A DNA stretch of 35,001 nt from Thermodesulfobacteriota bacterium (GTDB lineage Bacteria; Thermosulfidibacterota; Thermosulfidibacteria; Thermosulfidibacterales; B14-G1), in assembly GCA_024274915.1 (NCBI GenBank), contig JAJSAC010000018.1, forward strand, positions 1 to 35,001, written 5' to 3'. Shown in pieces: positions 1 to 7,300 of this stretch. The position numbers and the translations under genes are program-made. Positions within the stretch are counted from its first letter, which is position 1. Each line of letters starts with the position of its first letter. The notes beneath the pieces were generated by a model. The model saw nothing but the letters and a program-made list of their open reading frames with translations, was not told where the DNA came from and made no database searches.

Positions 1-1
1 G

Positions 2-325
2 GAGAGGCTGGAGGGAATGGGAATATTCCATCTCACTCACCGGGACGTGGTGCTGCCTGTGGTAACCTTTTTCTCTGAGGCGGTGGATGTCTACGGGCTG
101 TCCTGCACGCTCAGAGGTAGGGGGTGGATTGTTCCCGCCTACAATCTTCCCAAGAACGCCGAAGACGTGAACATTATGAGGGTGGTGGTCAAAGAGAACT
201 TTAGCAGGGACATGGTTGATATGCTGGTCTCCCATATAGAAGAGGCCCTGGCCAAGATGAAAGGGGGGAAGGCTTTCACGGAAGGGACAAAGGCCGGCAA
301 CCAGATCCACACCAAGATATGCTGA
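2..325 (+). CDS. gadB: Glutamate decarboxylase, C-terminal end (5' part outside window)
   Basis: The frame is open to the left edge, so this is the 3' end of a longer gene. The visible ~107 residues match the C-terminal small domain of PLP-dependent glutamate decarboxylase (glutamate to GABA plus CO2). The recognisable stretch reads GRGWIVPAYNLPKNAED, followed by MRVVVKENFSRDMVDMLV, like the family pattern GW.VPAY.LP..AED....RVVVRE.FSRD. The PLP-binding lysine and catalytic core lie outside the window. An internal ATG at 17 is not a likely start because the homology continues upstream of it. The gene ends 5 nt before the convergent peptidase gene, with no clear terminator between them. Confidence 0.85.
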   Translation, partial: ERLEGMGIFHLTHRDVVLPVVTFFSEAVDVYGLSCTLRGRGWIVPAYNLPKNAEDVNIMRVVVKENFSRDMVDMLVSHIEEALAKMKGGKAFTEGTKAGNQIHTKIC

Positions 326-330
326 TGGGT

Positions 331-1404
331 TTAAGAGAGATCTTCCAGAAGTCTCTCCAGGGTTTGGTAGGCCAGGGTGAGTTCTTTTATGTCCACCTTT
401 TCCTGGGGGGTGTGACAGGTGGGCAGGTAGCCGGGGCCAAAGGTGACGGGTTGGGTGCCTCCTTCCAGGAGGTGGGCAGCATCGGTCCAGCTCTTCATTC
501 CTCCCAGGGTAGCCTTTTGCCCCGTGGTTTCTTCCAGTGCCTGGCCTAGGGCTTGGATTATCCAGGCTTTGGGGTCTAGCCGAAAGGGCATGGAGACATC
601 CTTGAAGGTGTAGTCTGTCCCTTCTTCTTCTAAGATGCGGGTGATCTCTACGGCGGCATTTTCTATGTTCTGGTGGGGTAGGATGCGGAAGTCCACCAGT
701 CCCTGGCATTGGTGGGGTATCCTCAGGGTGCCGTCTCCCCCGGAGAGGTAGAGGATGTTCATGATGGATTTGCCCAGGAGGGGGTCTTTTTCTTCAAGGA
801 AAGGGAGACTCTTGAGGCGCTTTAGGAGCGTGAGGGCCTTTTCTATGGCGTTTTCCCCCTCTTCCATCTCGCTGCCATGGGCCATCTTGCCCCGGGTGGT
901 GAACTCGATTTCAAGGGAACCTGCCTCGCAGATGCAGATCTTCAGCTCTGTGGGTTCTAAGACTATGCCCCATGGGGGAAGTCTTCCTTTGGCGAGAACC
1001 TCGGAGCCCCTGCCCTGGTCTTCCTCATCCACTAGGAAGGCGAAGGTGACGGGGAGCCTTTCCAGTTCCCCTACAAACCTCACCAAGAGGCCCATGAGTA
1101 TGGCCACCCCTGCCTTGTCGTCGCAGGATCCCAGGCCCCACACGGCCCCCTCCCTCACTGCAGGGGTGGGGGGTAGTCCATTTAGAGGGGGGATAGTGTC
1201 GACGTGGGCTGTCAAGATGAGACGGTTTTCTTCCCGGTGGTTTACCAGAAGATTGTACCACTGGTTTTCCACCCGCTGACGGAGGGCCTGGATGCCCAGG
1301 CCGGTGAGGAAGTCTTCCAGGAAGCCCAGGATCATGCCCTCTTCCCCTGAGATGCTGGGGATGGCTACCAATTGGACTAACTGCTCTACGAGGAACTCTT
1401 CCAT
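331..1404 (-). CDS. M20-family metallopeptidase (ArgE/DapE/acetylornithine deacetylase-like)
   Basis: About 357 residues. M20 family marks are present in order: the metal-ligand segment TAHVDTIPP, then GLGSCDDKAGVAIL (bridging Asp), VDEEDQGRGSE (catalytic and ligand Glu pair), EPTE, a dimerisation domain (TTRGKMAHGSE region), and a C-terminal SWTDAAHLLEGG...GPG...CHTPQEKV segment carrying the last His ligand. The family hydrolyses N-acyl amino acids or small peptides; the substrate cannot be fixed from sequence, though deacylation in Arg or Lys biosynthesis is plausible. The frame stays open to a TTG at 1527, but the extra 41 residues look unlike the family. I chose ATG at 1404, which has GAAGAAGG just upstream. 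It is transcribed convergently with the decarboxylase and divergently from the flavin reductase gene. Confidence 0.85.
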   Translation of the reverse strand: MEEFLVEQLVQLVAIPSISGEEGMILGFLEDFLTGLGIQALRQRVENQWYNLLVNHREENRLILTAHVDTIPPLNGLPPTPAVREGAVWGLGSCDDKAGVAILMGLLVRFVGELERLPVTFAFLVDEEDQGRGSEVLAKGRLPPWGIVLEPTELKICICEAGSLEIEFTTRGKMAHGSEMEEGENAIEKALTLLKRLKSLPFLEEKDPLLGKSIMNILYLSGGDGTLRIPHQCQGLVDFRILPHQNIENAAVEITRILEEEGTDYTFKDVSMPFRLDPKAWIIQALGQALEETTGQKATLGGMKSWTDAAHLLEGGTQPVTFGPGYLPTCHTPQEKVDIKELTLAYQTLERLLEDLS

Positions 1405-1511
1405 GGCGCCTTCTTCTACATCAACCCGGGGCAAAAGGGAATAGGGATCAGCCGGGCATAGGATCCCCAAAGCAGGTTCAATGGTGATTTCCCTCTCTTT
1501 CGGCAGCGTCC

Positions 1512-1541
1512 TTGCTTCCCCCTTCAAGGCATAGTTAATAT
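1512..1541 (+). promoter_or_regulatory. Candidate sigma70-type promoter for the flavin reductase operon
   Basis: TTGCTT at 1512-1517 and TAATAT at 1536-1541 are separated by 18 nt, about 45 nt before the flavin reductase start in the 181-nt divergent gap. Both hexamers are imperfect matches, so this is only a candidate. I saw no convincing promoter for the divergent peptidase gene. Confidence 0.25.
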
Positions 1542-1585
1542 AGCCATGATGTGGGTTGAGTGGATAAGCTTAAAAGGAGGATGTT

Positions 1586-2155
1586 ATGTCTAAAAAGAGG
1601 GTAGAACCAGAGGTTTCTTTGTTTTATCCTGCGCCGGTGGTCCTTGTCACCTGTGTCCGGGAGGGGGAGAGACCCAATATTATCACCATCGCCTGGACGG
1701 GGGTGGTCTGCTCCGAGCCTCCCATGGTGGGTGTGGCAATCAGGCCCGGGCGCTACTCCCACGATATCGTGGCTGCATCCAGGGAGTTTGGCGTCAATTT
1801 TCCCAGGAAGGATGACTTGGACAGGGTAGATTTTTGTGGGGTGGCTACAGGTAGGAAGGTGGACAAGTTTGAGAAGTGCGGTTTCACTCCCTTTCAGGGT
1901 GAGGCCACTGGTGTGCCCCTCATTAAGGAGTGTCCTGTGAACCTGGAGTGTGTGGTGACCCATGCTCTAGATTTGGGCTCCCACACTTATTTCCTGGGCA
2001 AGGTGGTGGCGGCCCATGTTGATAAAGCCTTTTGGCAGGAGGGTACTCTGAGGGTGTGGGAGGCTTCTCCTCTGGTTTATCTGCCTCCTACCGCAGAGTA
2101 CGCCTCTCTCGGAGAGGCATTGGGTAGATACTGTCTGTCCAAGGGAAGGATATAG
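1586..2155 (+). CDS. Flavin reductase-like (FMN-binding split-barrel) protein
   Basis: 189 residues, the usual length for the flavin reductase-like / DIM6-NTAB family. The N-terminal pattern is typical: PAPVVLVTC, then a segment NIITIAWTGVVCSEPPMVGV, an RPGRYSHDIV stretch and an E.GVNFP motif. The C-terminal half carries the family GLGSHTYFLGKVVAAHVD-like strand (DLGSHTYFLG). Members bind FMN; some reduce flavin with NAD(P)H and others are flavoproteins of unknown substrate, so the precise reaction is open. The start has a good Shine-Dalgarno sequence (AAAAGGAGG, 1571-1579). It is followed after 2 nt by the PIN-like gene and appears to lead a four-gene unit. Confidence 0.85.
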   Translation: MSKKRVEPEVSLFYPAPVVLVTCVREGERPNIITIAWTGVVCSEPPMVGVAIRPGRYSHDIVAASREFGVNFPRKDDLDRVDFCGVATGRKVDKFEKCGFTPFQGEATGVPLIKECPVNLECVVTHALDLGSHTYFLGKVVAAHVDKAFWQEGTLRVWEASPLVYLPPTAEYASLGEALGRYCLSKGRI

Positions 2156-2157
2156 CC

Positions 2158-2754
2158 ATGATTTATGTGGAGACTTCCCTGGTGTTGATGGCCCTCAGGG
2201 ACGGTGAGGCGGGGGAAGAGGCCAAGAGGTACTTGGAAGGGGTTTGGAAGGAGGGAGGCCATCTGTCGGAGTTGGTACTGGCTGAGATCCATAACCTGGA
2301 TGAGCCCAGGAGGGAATGGACGGCTAGGCTACTGAAGGATATTCCCTTTCCCCTTTTAAGGGTGAACCTTCAGGCCCTTGATCTGGCCAACAGATACGTC
2401 TACAACAAGGTCTTCGGCCAGTCCTTGCGGGACCTTGGTTTCCACGCTGCCCTGGCATCAGTGAGGAACTGTAATAGGCTGGATACCTGCGACGGGCGAT
2501 TTTTGGAGGCTGTTCAAGGTATAAAGCGGGTTAACCGGGTGGCGGGTTATACCACGCCAGAAATTTCTACTCCCCTGTCGGGGGGTCCATGGGAAGGCGA
2601 CGAGGAACTGGATGGGGTGAGGGCCCTCTCGTGGAGGGTCACTTCAAGGAAGAAGGGCGAGGAGGTTGTGAGGACCATCCAAAAGATGGCCGATAATTTT
2701 ATGAGGGAGAAGGGACTCTCCTTGGAGAAGGTGGGAAAGATTGAGATATTCTGA
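2158..2754 (+). CDS. PIN-domain-like protein
   Basis: 198 residues. The first ~130 have a PIN-like layout: MIYVETSLVLMAL at the N-terminus (the usual Asp of M.Y.DTS is Glu), an acidic residue in SELVLAEI, then LRDLGFHAALASVRNCNRLDTCDGRFLEA, resembling the conserved D..HAA.A......L.T.D..F, and TPE near the end. PIN proteins are metal-dependent RNases, often VapC toxins, but no VapB-like antitoxin is adjacent and the protein has a ~65-residue extension not typical of VapC. A housekeeping or inactive PIN relative is as likely as a toxin. It lies 2 nt after the flavin reductase gene and overlaps the next gene by 14 nt, so co-expression is likely. Confidence 0.55.
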   Translation: MIYVETSLVLMALRDGEAGEEAKRYLEGVWKEGGHLSELVLAEIHNLDEPRREWTARLLKDIPFPLLRVNLQALDLANRYVYNKVFGQSLRDLGFHAALASVRNCNRLDTCDGRFLEAVQGIKRVNRVAGYTTPEISTPLSGGPWEGDEELDGVRALSWRVTSRKKGEEVVRTIQKMADNFMREKGLSLEKVGKIEIF

Positions 2755-3010
2755 GTTCAAAGATGCGGTGGCCCTGTTGGGTGTCACCCCTGGTACCAGT
2801 TTGGAGGGGGTGAAGGAGATCTACAGGAGGCGGGTGAGGAAAGGGGATTACCAGGACTTGGCAGAGCTGAACAAGGCCTACCGCATGGTGGTGGAGTTCT
2901 GTTCCCATTATCCCTTTGGCTTTTCTAAAGAGGACTTTTATAGGGCCTTTCCTGAGGAAGCCCTTAAAGATGGCCTCTATAGGCATCCCCTTTGGGAAGA
3001 GGGAGGTTAG
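2741..3010 (+). CDS. Small J-domain-like protein
   Basis: 89 residues starting at TTG 2741, inside the end of the previous gene, with GAAGGTGGG upstream. The sequence FKDAVALLGVTPGTSLEGVKEIYRR resembles J-domain helix I and helix II (ALGL.PGASLEEIK.AYRR), followed by LAELNKAYRMVVEFC, like the helix III-IV region of short DnaJ-like proteins. The canonical HPD tripeptide is absent (RRRVRKGDYQDL at that site). It may therefore not stimulate DnaK ATPase activity and could be a binding module only. It sits between the PIN-like gene and the patatin gene, spaced as in an operon. Confidence 0.6.
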   Translation: MRYSEFKDAVALLGVTPGTSLEGVKEIYRRRVRKGDYQDLAELNKAYRMVVEFCSHYPFGFSKEDFYRAFPEEALKDGLYRHPLWEEGG

Positions 3011-3015
3011 GAACC

Positions 3016-3957
3016 GTGGGTGGGTTGAAAGTGGGCCTGGCCTTGGGGGGAGGGGCAGCCAGAGGTCTAGCCCATGTGGGGTTCATAAGGGTTTTGGAGG
3101 GGGAGGGGATCTCTGTCCACGCCATTGCCGGGACCAGTATGGGGGCTATTGTGGGAGCTAAATATGCCCTGAACCCCAATGCCAGAGTATTGGAAGAGGA
3201 CCTTTTCAGGTTTCTGGAGAGCGATGTTTTCAAGAGGGCCCATCTGGATTTCCTTAAGGAGGATGAGGGGAAAGGGAGGGGTTTTTTCTTTCATCTTGCC
3301 CGTTACGTTTCTAAGAAGGTGTATTACACCTTGGCGGCTACCCAGCGGTCCTTGATAAAAGAGGAGACCTTCAACGATATAATGGAGTTCCTCATTCCAG
3401 ACGTGCCTGTGGAGTTCACCAGGATTCCCTTTGCCACCACCGCCGTGGATCTCAAATCTGGGATGGAGGTGGTGCTCCAGGGGGGGTCCTTGAGGGAGGC
3501 GGTTGCTGCCAGCTGTGCATTGCCTGGGATTCTGCCTCCTGTGGGTATCGATGGATACGAGCTGGTGGATGGTGGATGGTTGGATCTGGTTCCGGGTTCT
3601 GTGGCCCGACGACTGGGGGCTCATGTGGTCATAGGGGTGTGGGTGGGGAGTGATTTGGGCGAGGCGTGCTGCTGGGAGAGTTCCATAGACATTCTCTCCC
3701 GGGCCGATGAGATCACCAGGCATTATCTGGGGGTCTTTCGCCTTCACGAGTGCGATGTGGTGGTGGCTCCCAGCGTGGGGCACCTCTCGTGGGCCGATTT
3801 CGACAGGGCCCGGGAGATCATGATGACGGGAGAAGAGGCCGCCCTAAAGGCCCTTCCCACCGTCCGCAAGGCCATCCGTAAGGCCAGGTTCAGGCGGTGG
3901 TTCCCCTTCTCCAGGTCCTCCAGTCATTCCAGGATACCCTTTTCAGTTTATCCTTGA
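3016..3957 (+). CDS. Patatin-like phospholipase (RssA/NTE-type)
   Basis: About 313 residues. It has the complete catalytic set of bacterial patatins: oxyanion-hole segment LGGGAARGLAHVG, nucleophile elbow GTSMG and the catalytic Asp in DGGW. These enzymes hydrolyse acyl esters of phospholipids, usually at the inner face of the membrane. I chose GTG 3016 because GGGAGG lies 9-14 nt upstream and conserved sequence begins right after it; a TTG at 2992 is possible but leaves poor homology. The last ~22 codons overlap the 3' end of the convergent cyclotransferase-like gene by 68 nt. Confidence 0.85.
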   Translation: MGGLKVGLALGGGAARGLAHVGFIRVLEGEGISVHAIAGTSMGAIVGAKYALNPNARVLEEDLFRFLESDVFKRAHLDFLKEDEGKGRGFFFHLARYVSKKVYYTLAATQRSLIKEETFNDIMEFLIPDVPVEFTRIPFATTAVDLKSGMEVVLQGGSLREAVAASCALPGILPPVGIDGYELVDGGWLDLVPGSVARRLGAHVVIGVWVGSDLGEACCWESSIDILSRADEITRHYLGVFRLHECDVVVAPSVGHLSWADFDRAREIMMTGEEAALKALPTVRKAIRKARFRRWFPFSRSSSHSRIPFSVYP

Positions 3958-4354
3958 GGGTTTGCATTGCATGGGGGGTGGCCCTGTAGACCCAGACCTC
4001 CATCTGGCCCTGAGGCGTTTCGACCTTGAGTCTTTGCCTCTCGTATATCCCCTCGTGTACCCCTTCATAGACGTCCAGGATGAGGAGGGACTCTAAAGGG
4101 ATGGACCAGATCTCCCCTTTTACCTCTCCCCTTCCTGGATAGGCCATGGGGTAGCCTCCGGGGATGAAGAGGTGGAGGCAGTGGTGGGCCAAGGAGGCTG
4201 CTCCCCTTGGCTGGGCCTGGAGTTTAAGCAGTAGGCCGTGGGCTCTTTCCCCTGGCAGCAGAGTGCCATAGACGAAGAGGAGGGTTTCACAGGGTTTCCA
4301 GGTGGGAATGGATCCACTGCCAGAGCTTCTCCCTGACCTTGTCTTTTTCTTCAT
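3890..4354 (-). CDS. Gamma-glutamylcyclotransferase-like (AIG2 family) protein
   Basis: 154 residues. FVYGTLLPGE near residue 27 is the substrate-binding YGTL signature of the AIG2/GGCT fold, and LDVYEGVHEGIYER holds the candidate catalytic Glu and the downstream Tyr-x-Arg. The family forms 5-oxoproline from gamma-glutamyl compounds, but many bacterial members are uncharacterised. The only start codon in frame upstream of the domain is ATG 4354, which overlaps plsC by 68 nt and adds a basic, Ser-rich ~25-residue leader. At its other end it overlaps the patatin gene tail-to-tail. It is the last gene of the minus-strand run. Confidence 0.7.
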   Translation of the reverse strand: MKKKTRSGRSSGSGSIPTWKPCETLLFVYGTLLPGERAHGLLLKLQAQPRGAASLAHHCLHLFIPGGYPMAYPGRGEVKGEIWSIPLESLLILDVYEGVHEGIYERQRLKVETPQGQMEVWVYRATPHAMQTLKDKLKRVSWNDWRTWRRGTTA

Positions 4355-5000
4355 CTGTCAGTCCTGTACCTGGAACAAAGGGTTCGCCGATGTTCACCTT
4401 TATCCTGGCTGGTCTCACGGTGTATCTCCCTTTGGGCATGGCCTCTCGGGTGCCCTTGATCACCATGGGCACAAAGGGGATACCCGTGTCCATGAGGATG
4501 TTGAGTCCTTTTTTCCTGAAAGGCTGGAACTCCCCGGTGGGTGAGCGAGTGCCTTCGGGGAAGATGGCAATGGGCCTTCTGATGATGCCCCTTTCTAAGC
4601 TCTCTTTTATGGTTCTGACGGCCGATTCAGGGTTTTGGCGGTCGATCTTGAGGACCCTGGCCAGACTCAGGAGCTGGCCGAATACGGGGATGCGAAAGAG
4701 CTCCTTCTTTGCCAGGAAGTGGGGGGCCCCTTTCACGATACAGCAGAGGGTGAATATGTCGAAATAACTCTGGTGGTTACCCACCAGGACGAACTGTTGG
4801 AGACCTTCTATGTTCTCCTTTCCTTCCACTTCCAGGGTGCAGCCTGCCACCTTTATGAGGGTGCAGGACCAGATGTAGGCGCCCCAGCTGATGGGTCTTC
4901 TCTGGGGATCAGGGATGGAGAGGATGGCCAGGGGAATCCCCAGGAACACTACTATTAAACCACAGGTTATCCACCATATGAGGGTTCTAAGAAAGTTCAC
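4287..5000 (-). CDS. plsC: 1-acyl-sn-glycerol-3-phosphate acyltransferase
   Basis: 237 residues. It adds the second acyl chain to lysophosphatidic acid at the inner membrane. The family motifs are present: NHQSYFD (HX4D catalytic motif, around residues 74-80), a downstream KKELFRIPVFG block, and FPEGTRSPTG (glycerol-phosphate binding). The N-terminus has a hydrophobic stretch, LIWWITCGLIVVFLGIPLAI, as a membrane anchor. The start is GTG 5000, preceded by GAGGAGGCGAGG at good spacing. It follows lgt by 42 nt on the same strand, so membrane-lipid and lipoprotein synthesis genes are grouped here. Confidence 0.92.
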   Translation of the reverse strand: MNFLRTLIWWITCGLIVVFLGIPLAILSIPDPQRRPISWGAYIWSCTLIKVAGCTLEVEGKENIEGLQQFVLVGNHQSYFDIFTLCCIVKGAPHFLAKKELFRIPVFGQLLSLARVLKIDRQNPESAVRTIKESLERGIIRRPIAIFPEGTRSPTGEFQPFRKKGLNILMDTGIPFVPMVIKGTREAMPKGRYTVRPARIKVNIGEPFVPGTGLTDEEKDKVREKLWQWIHSHLETL

Positions 5001-5042
5001 GGTTCCTCGCCTCCTCAGGAGAGCTCTTTTTTCTGGTTCTCT

Positions 5043-5804
5043 TCATTTCTCCTTCTTCCTGCTGGGCAAATATGTCATCATGGCTACAGAGACGGCCATG
5101 GCCAAAAGGGAGAACCACTGGGGCAGGGACAAAGGGCCTATATAACCCCGGGGGTCGCCCCGAAAGAACTCGATGAAGAAGCGGGCCAGACCGTAAAGGA
5201 AAAGGTAGGTGAAGAAGATCTGGCCGGGAAACCTTCTTTTGGGATAAAGCCAGATGAGAACCAGGAAGATGATGAAGTTGGCCAAGGCGTGGTAGAGTTG
5301 GGTGGGATGTAAGGGGACGCCTAAAGGGGCCAGGGAGTGGGGGTTGGTGAAAGTGACGGCCCAGGGTAGGTGGGAAGGTTTCCCATAGCAACAGCCCGCC
5401 GAGAAGCAGCCCAGCCTGCCCACGGCTTCTCCTGCAGCAATGCTGGGGGCTGTGAGATCGGCAAGGAACAATGGGGGGAGCTTATGCTTTTTGACGTACC
5501 AGAAGGCCATGAAGAAGGCACCCAGAAAGCCCCCATAAAAGGCCAGTCCCCCTCTCCACAGGTAGAGGATCTCCCATGGCCGGACCTTGAAGTAGTACCA
5601 GTGTTCTGCCACGTAGTAAACGCGGGCACCGACGAGGGTGCCCAGGAGGATGTAAAAGGCTAGGTCTGTGATGATGTTGGGGTCCACTCCTTCCTGGTGA
5701 GCCTTCTTCCATGCTAGGGCCACTCCCAAGAGAAAGCCGGCGGCTACGAAGAAGCCGTAGGTGGGAACGGAGAGGGGACCTATCTTTAAAAGGATGGGGT
5801 GCAC
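5043..5804 (-). CDS. lgt: Prolipoprotein diacylglyceryl transferase
   Basis: 253 residues with several transmembrane segments. Lgt transfers diacylglycerol from phosphatidylglycerol to the lipobox cysteine of prolipoproteins. Supporting motifs are YGFFVAAGF at the N-terminus, GGLAFYGGFLGA, GEAVGRLGCFSAGCCYG (a Cys-containing form of the Lgt signature), HPTQLYHAL, and a C-terminal G.ARFFIEFFRGD. The open frame runs much further upstream, but GTG 5804 is the start: CAGGAGG lies just ahead of it, HPILLKIGPLSVPTYG is the normal N-terminus, and it begins 2 nt after the stop of the TPR gene. lspA is two genes upstream in the same run. Confidence 0.93.
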   Translation of the reverse strand: MHPILLKIGPLSVPTYGFFVAAGFLLGVALAWKKAHQEGVDPNIITDLAFYILLGTLVGARVYYVAEHWYYFKVRPWEILYLWRGGLAFYGGFLGAFFMAFWYVKKHKLPPLFLADLTAPSIAAGEAVGRLGCFSAGCCYGKPSHLPWAVTFTNPHSLAPLGVPLHPTQLYHALANFIIFLVLIWLYPKRRFPGQIFFTYLFLYGLARFFIEFFRGDPRGYIGPLSLPQWFSLLAMAVSVAMMTYLPSRKKEK

Positions 5805-5806
5805 CC

Positions 5807-6700
5807 TCAGGCCTCCTGCTCCCTTTCCATGTACTCCTCTATTCTTCTCACTTCTTCTAGGTATCTCAAGGCCAGGGGGTTTTGGGGTTCCACGTCCAGG
5901 ATGGCTTTTAGGTGTTCCATGGCTTCCTTGATCCTCAGATCCTGCATGTATATGAGGGATATATCGAATCGGGCCTGAATAAACCCGGGATAGAGGCGGA
6001 TACTGGCTTCCAGATACTCTATGGCCATCTCTTTCTCTCCCATCATGTGGTGGGCCCACCCCATCTGTCTCAAGGTCTCTGGCCTGTGGGGTTCCAAGGC
6101 GATGGCTTCCTCCCAGAGCACCAGGGCCTCCTCCCACTTCTCCCTCTGGGCTTGGGCTGCTCCCAGTAGATGGTAGGCCTCGGCACTGGAGGGGTCCAGT
6201 TCTAGGGCCTTCCAGAGGAGCTCTTCCGCCTCTTCTAGGTCTCCCAGTTCCAGGTTGCAGGATCCCAGGGCCAGGAGGGCCTCAACCATGTCGGGAGCCA
6301 GGTTGAAGGCGAGCCTGAAGTAGGAGAGAGCCTTGTCCAGGTTGCCTGTTTGGCGGTAGCATAGGCCCATGTTGTAGGCCAGCTCAGGAGAGCCTTCCCC
6401 TTTGCCGCGGGCTCGGGCGTAATGGTGTAAGGCCTCCGAATAGGCTCCCTCCATATAAAGGATGTTACCCAGAAGGAAGTTGCATTCTTGGTCCAGGGGT
6501 TCGTGCCTTAGGGCTTCCTCGAGAACTTCCCTGGCGAAGGCGTAGTGGCCCGTGTCCCAGGATATGAGGGCCAGTTCTCTGTAAGCGGGCATGAATTGGG
6601 GAAAGTGCTCAACCAGTTCCAGGAGGATCTGGAAGGCCTGGATCCAATTGCCCTTCTGGAGGGCAGTCAGCGCCCGCTGATAGTGATATTCACCCTGCAA
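5807..6700 (-). CDS. Tetratricopeptide repeat protein
   Basis: 297 residues made almost entirely of TPR units of ~34 residues. Examples are YNMGLCYRQTGNLDKALSYF, ALGSCNLELGDLEEAEELL and YHLLGAAQAQREKWEEALVL, each with the W/L-G-Y-A-F-A-P spacing. No signal peptide, transmembrane segment or extra domain is evident, so it is probably a soluble scaffold; partners are unknown. The start appears to be TTG 6700, behind a GGGGGTGG stretch; no ATG occurs before the first repeats. Its stop lies 2 nt from the lgt start, so the two are probably co-translated. A palindromic repeat separates it from lspA. Confidence 0.8.
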   Translation of the reverse strand: MQGEYHYQRALTALQKGNWIQAFQILLELVEHFPQFMPAYRELALISWDTGHYAFAREVLEEALRHEPLDQECNFLLGNILYMEGAYSEALHHYARARGKGEGSPELAYNMGLCYRQTGNLDKALSYFRLAFNLAPDMVEALLALGSCNLELGDLEEAEELLWKALELDPSSAEAYHLLGAAQAQREKWEEALVLWEEAIALEPHRPETLRQMGWAHHMMGEKEMAIEYLEASIRLYPGFIQARFDISLIYMQDLRIKEAMEHLKAILDVEPQNPLALRYLEEVRRIEEYMEREQEA

Positions 6701-6718
6701 TAGCCACCCCCGAAATGA

Positions 6719-6818
6719 TGATGTGTGGACGTGTGGATATGTAGAAGGATAAAAGATCCCATTGGTTTTCCAATATCACCCCATTCACCCATATGCTCAT
6801 CTACCCATTCACACATCA
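6719..6818. repeat. Palindromic intergenic element with degenerate 7-nt periodicity
   Basis: The gap between lspA and the TPR gene is occupied by a ~100-bp imperfect inverted repeat. The outer ends match exactly (TGATGTGTG at 6719-6727, CACACATCA at 6810-6818), and the centre is a small hairpin, ATTGG-TTTT-CCAAT (6761-6774). The right arm, read on the minus strand, steps in 7-mers such as ATGTGTG, AATGGGT, AGATGAG and GTGAATG. The left arm has related words on the plus strand. It resembles in design the element at 34861-34990. Confidence 0.6.
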
Positions 6819-6823
6819 ATGCT

Positions 6824-7300
6824 TCAGCCTTTGGCTTTTAGCCTGTAATACCCCCACAGGGCCAGGCCCAGTCCCACGGTGATAAAGGAATCGGCCAGAT
6901 TAAAGGCAGGCCAATGGTACTGGGCGATGTGGAAGTCCATGAAATCTATCACCCTTCCGTATATGAGCCTGTCCATGAGATTTCCCAGTCCCCCTCCCAG
7001 GACGGCCCCTAGACTCCATCTCACCAGGATCTCTCTGGAAGGGAGCTTTCTCAGAAGGGATATGATCACTAGAATGGCTATGAGGGAGACCACGATGAAG
7101 AAGAAGGATGAGCGGTATCCGCCTTCGGCACCCATTCCAAAGGCCCCACCTGCGTTTCTCACGTGAACAAGGTTCAGAAAGGGTGTGAGGACCAAAGCGG
7201 CTCCTTGAGGGAGGTGGTGTATGACCAGGCTTTTGGTCCACCTGTCCAGGACCAGGACAACCAAGGCCACGGTGAGGGGGCCTGTCCAAGGGTTCCTCAT
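6824..7300 (-). CDS. lspA: Lipoprotein signal peptidase (signal peptidase II)
   Basis: 158 residues. LspA is the inner-membrane aspartyl protease that cleaves the signal peptide from diacylglyceryl-prolipoproteins. The family marks are all present: DRWTKSLV near the N-terminus, NAGGAFG, the catalytic block GNLMDRLIYGRVIDFMD and the second catalytic Asp in FNLADSFI. About four transmembrane segments are visible. The ATG at 7300 overlaps the ileS stop as ATGA, with GGAGGTGC upstream. The ileS-lspA pairing is a very common bacterial arrangement. Confidence 0.95.
   Translation of the reverse strand: MRNPWTGPLTVALVVLVLDRWTKSLVIHHLPQGAALVLTPFLNLVHVRNAGGAFGMGAEGGYRSSFFFIVVSLIAILVIISLLRKLPSREILVRWSLGAVLGGGLGNLMDRLIYGRVIDFMDFHIAQYHWPAFNLADSFITVGLGLALWGYYRLKAKG

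Noticed and set aside
2158-2754. VapBC toxin-antitoxin system
   Set aside because: The PIN-like protein has no adjacent antitoxin gene, is longer than typical VapC, and is co-transcribed with unrelated genes.
5805-6137. Long N-terminal extension of Lgt
   Set aside because: The upstream frame overlaps the TPR gene, reads as low-complexity shadow sequence, and GTG 5804 has a good ribosome-binding site and a normal Lgt N-terminus.
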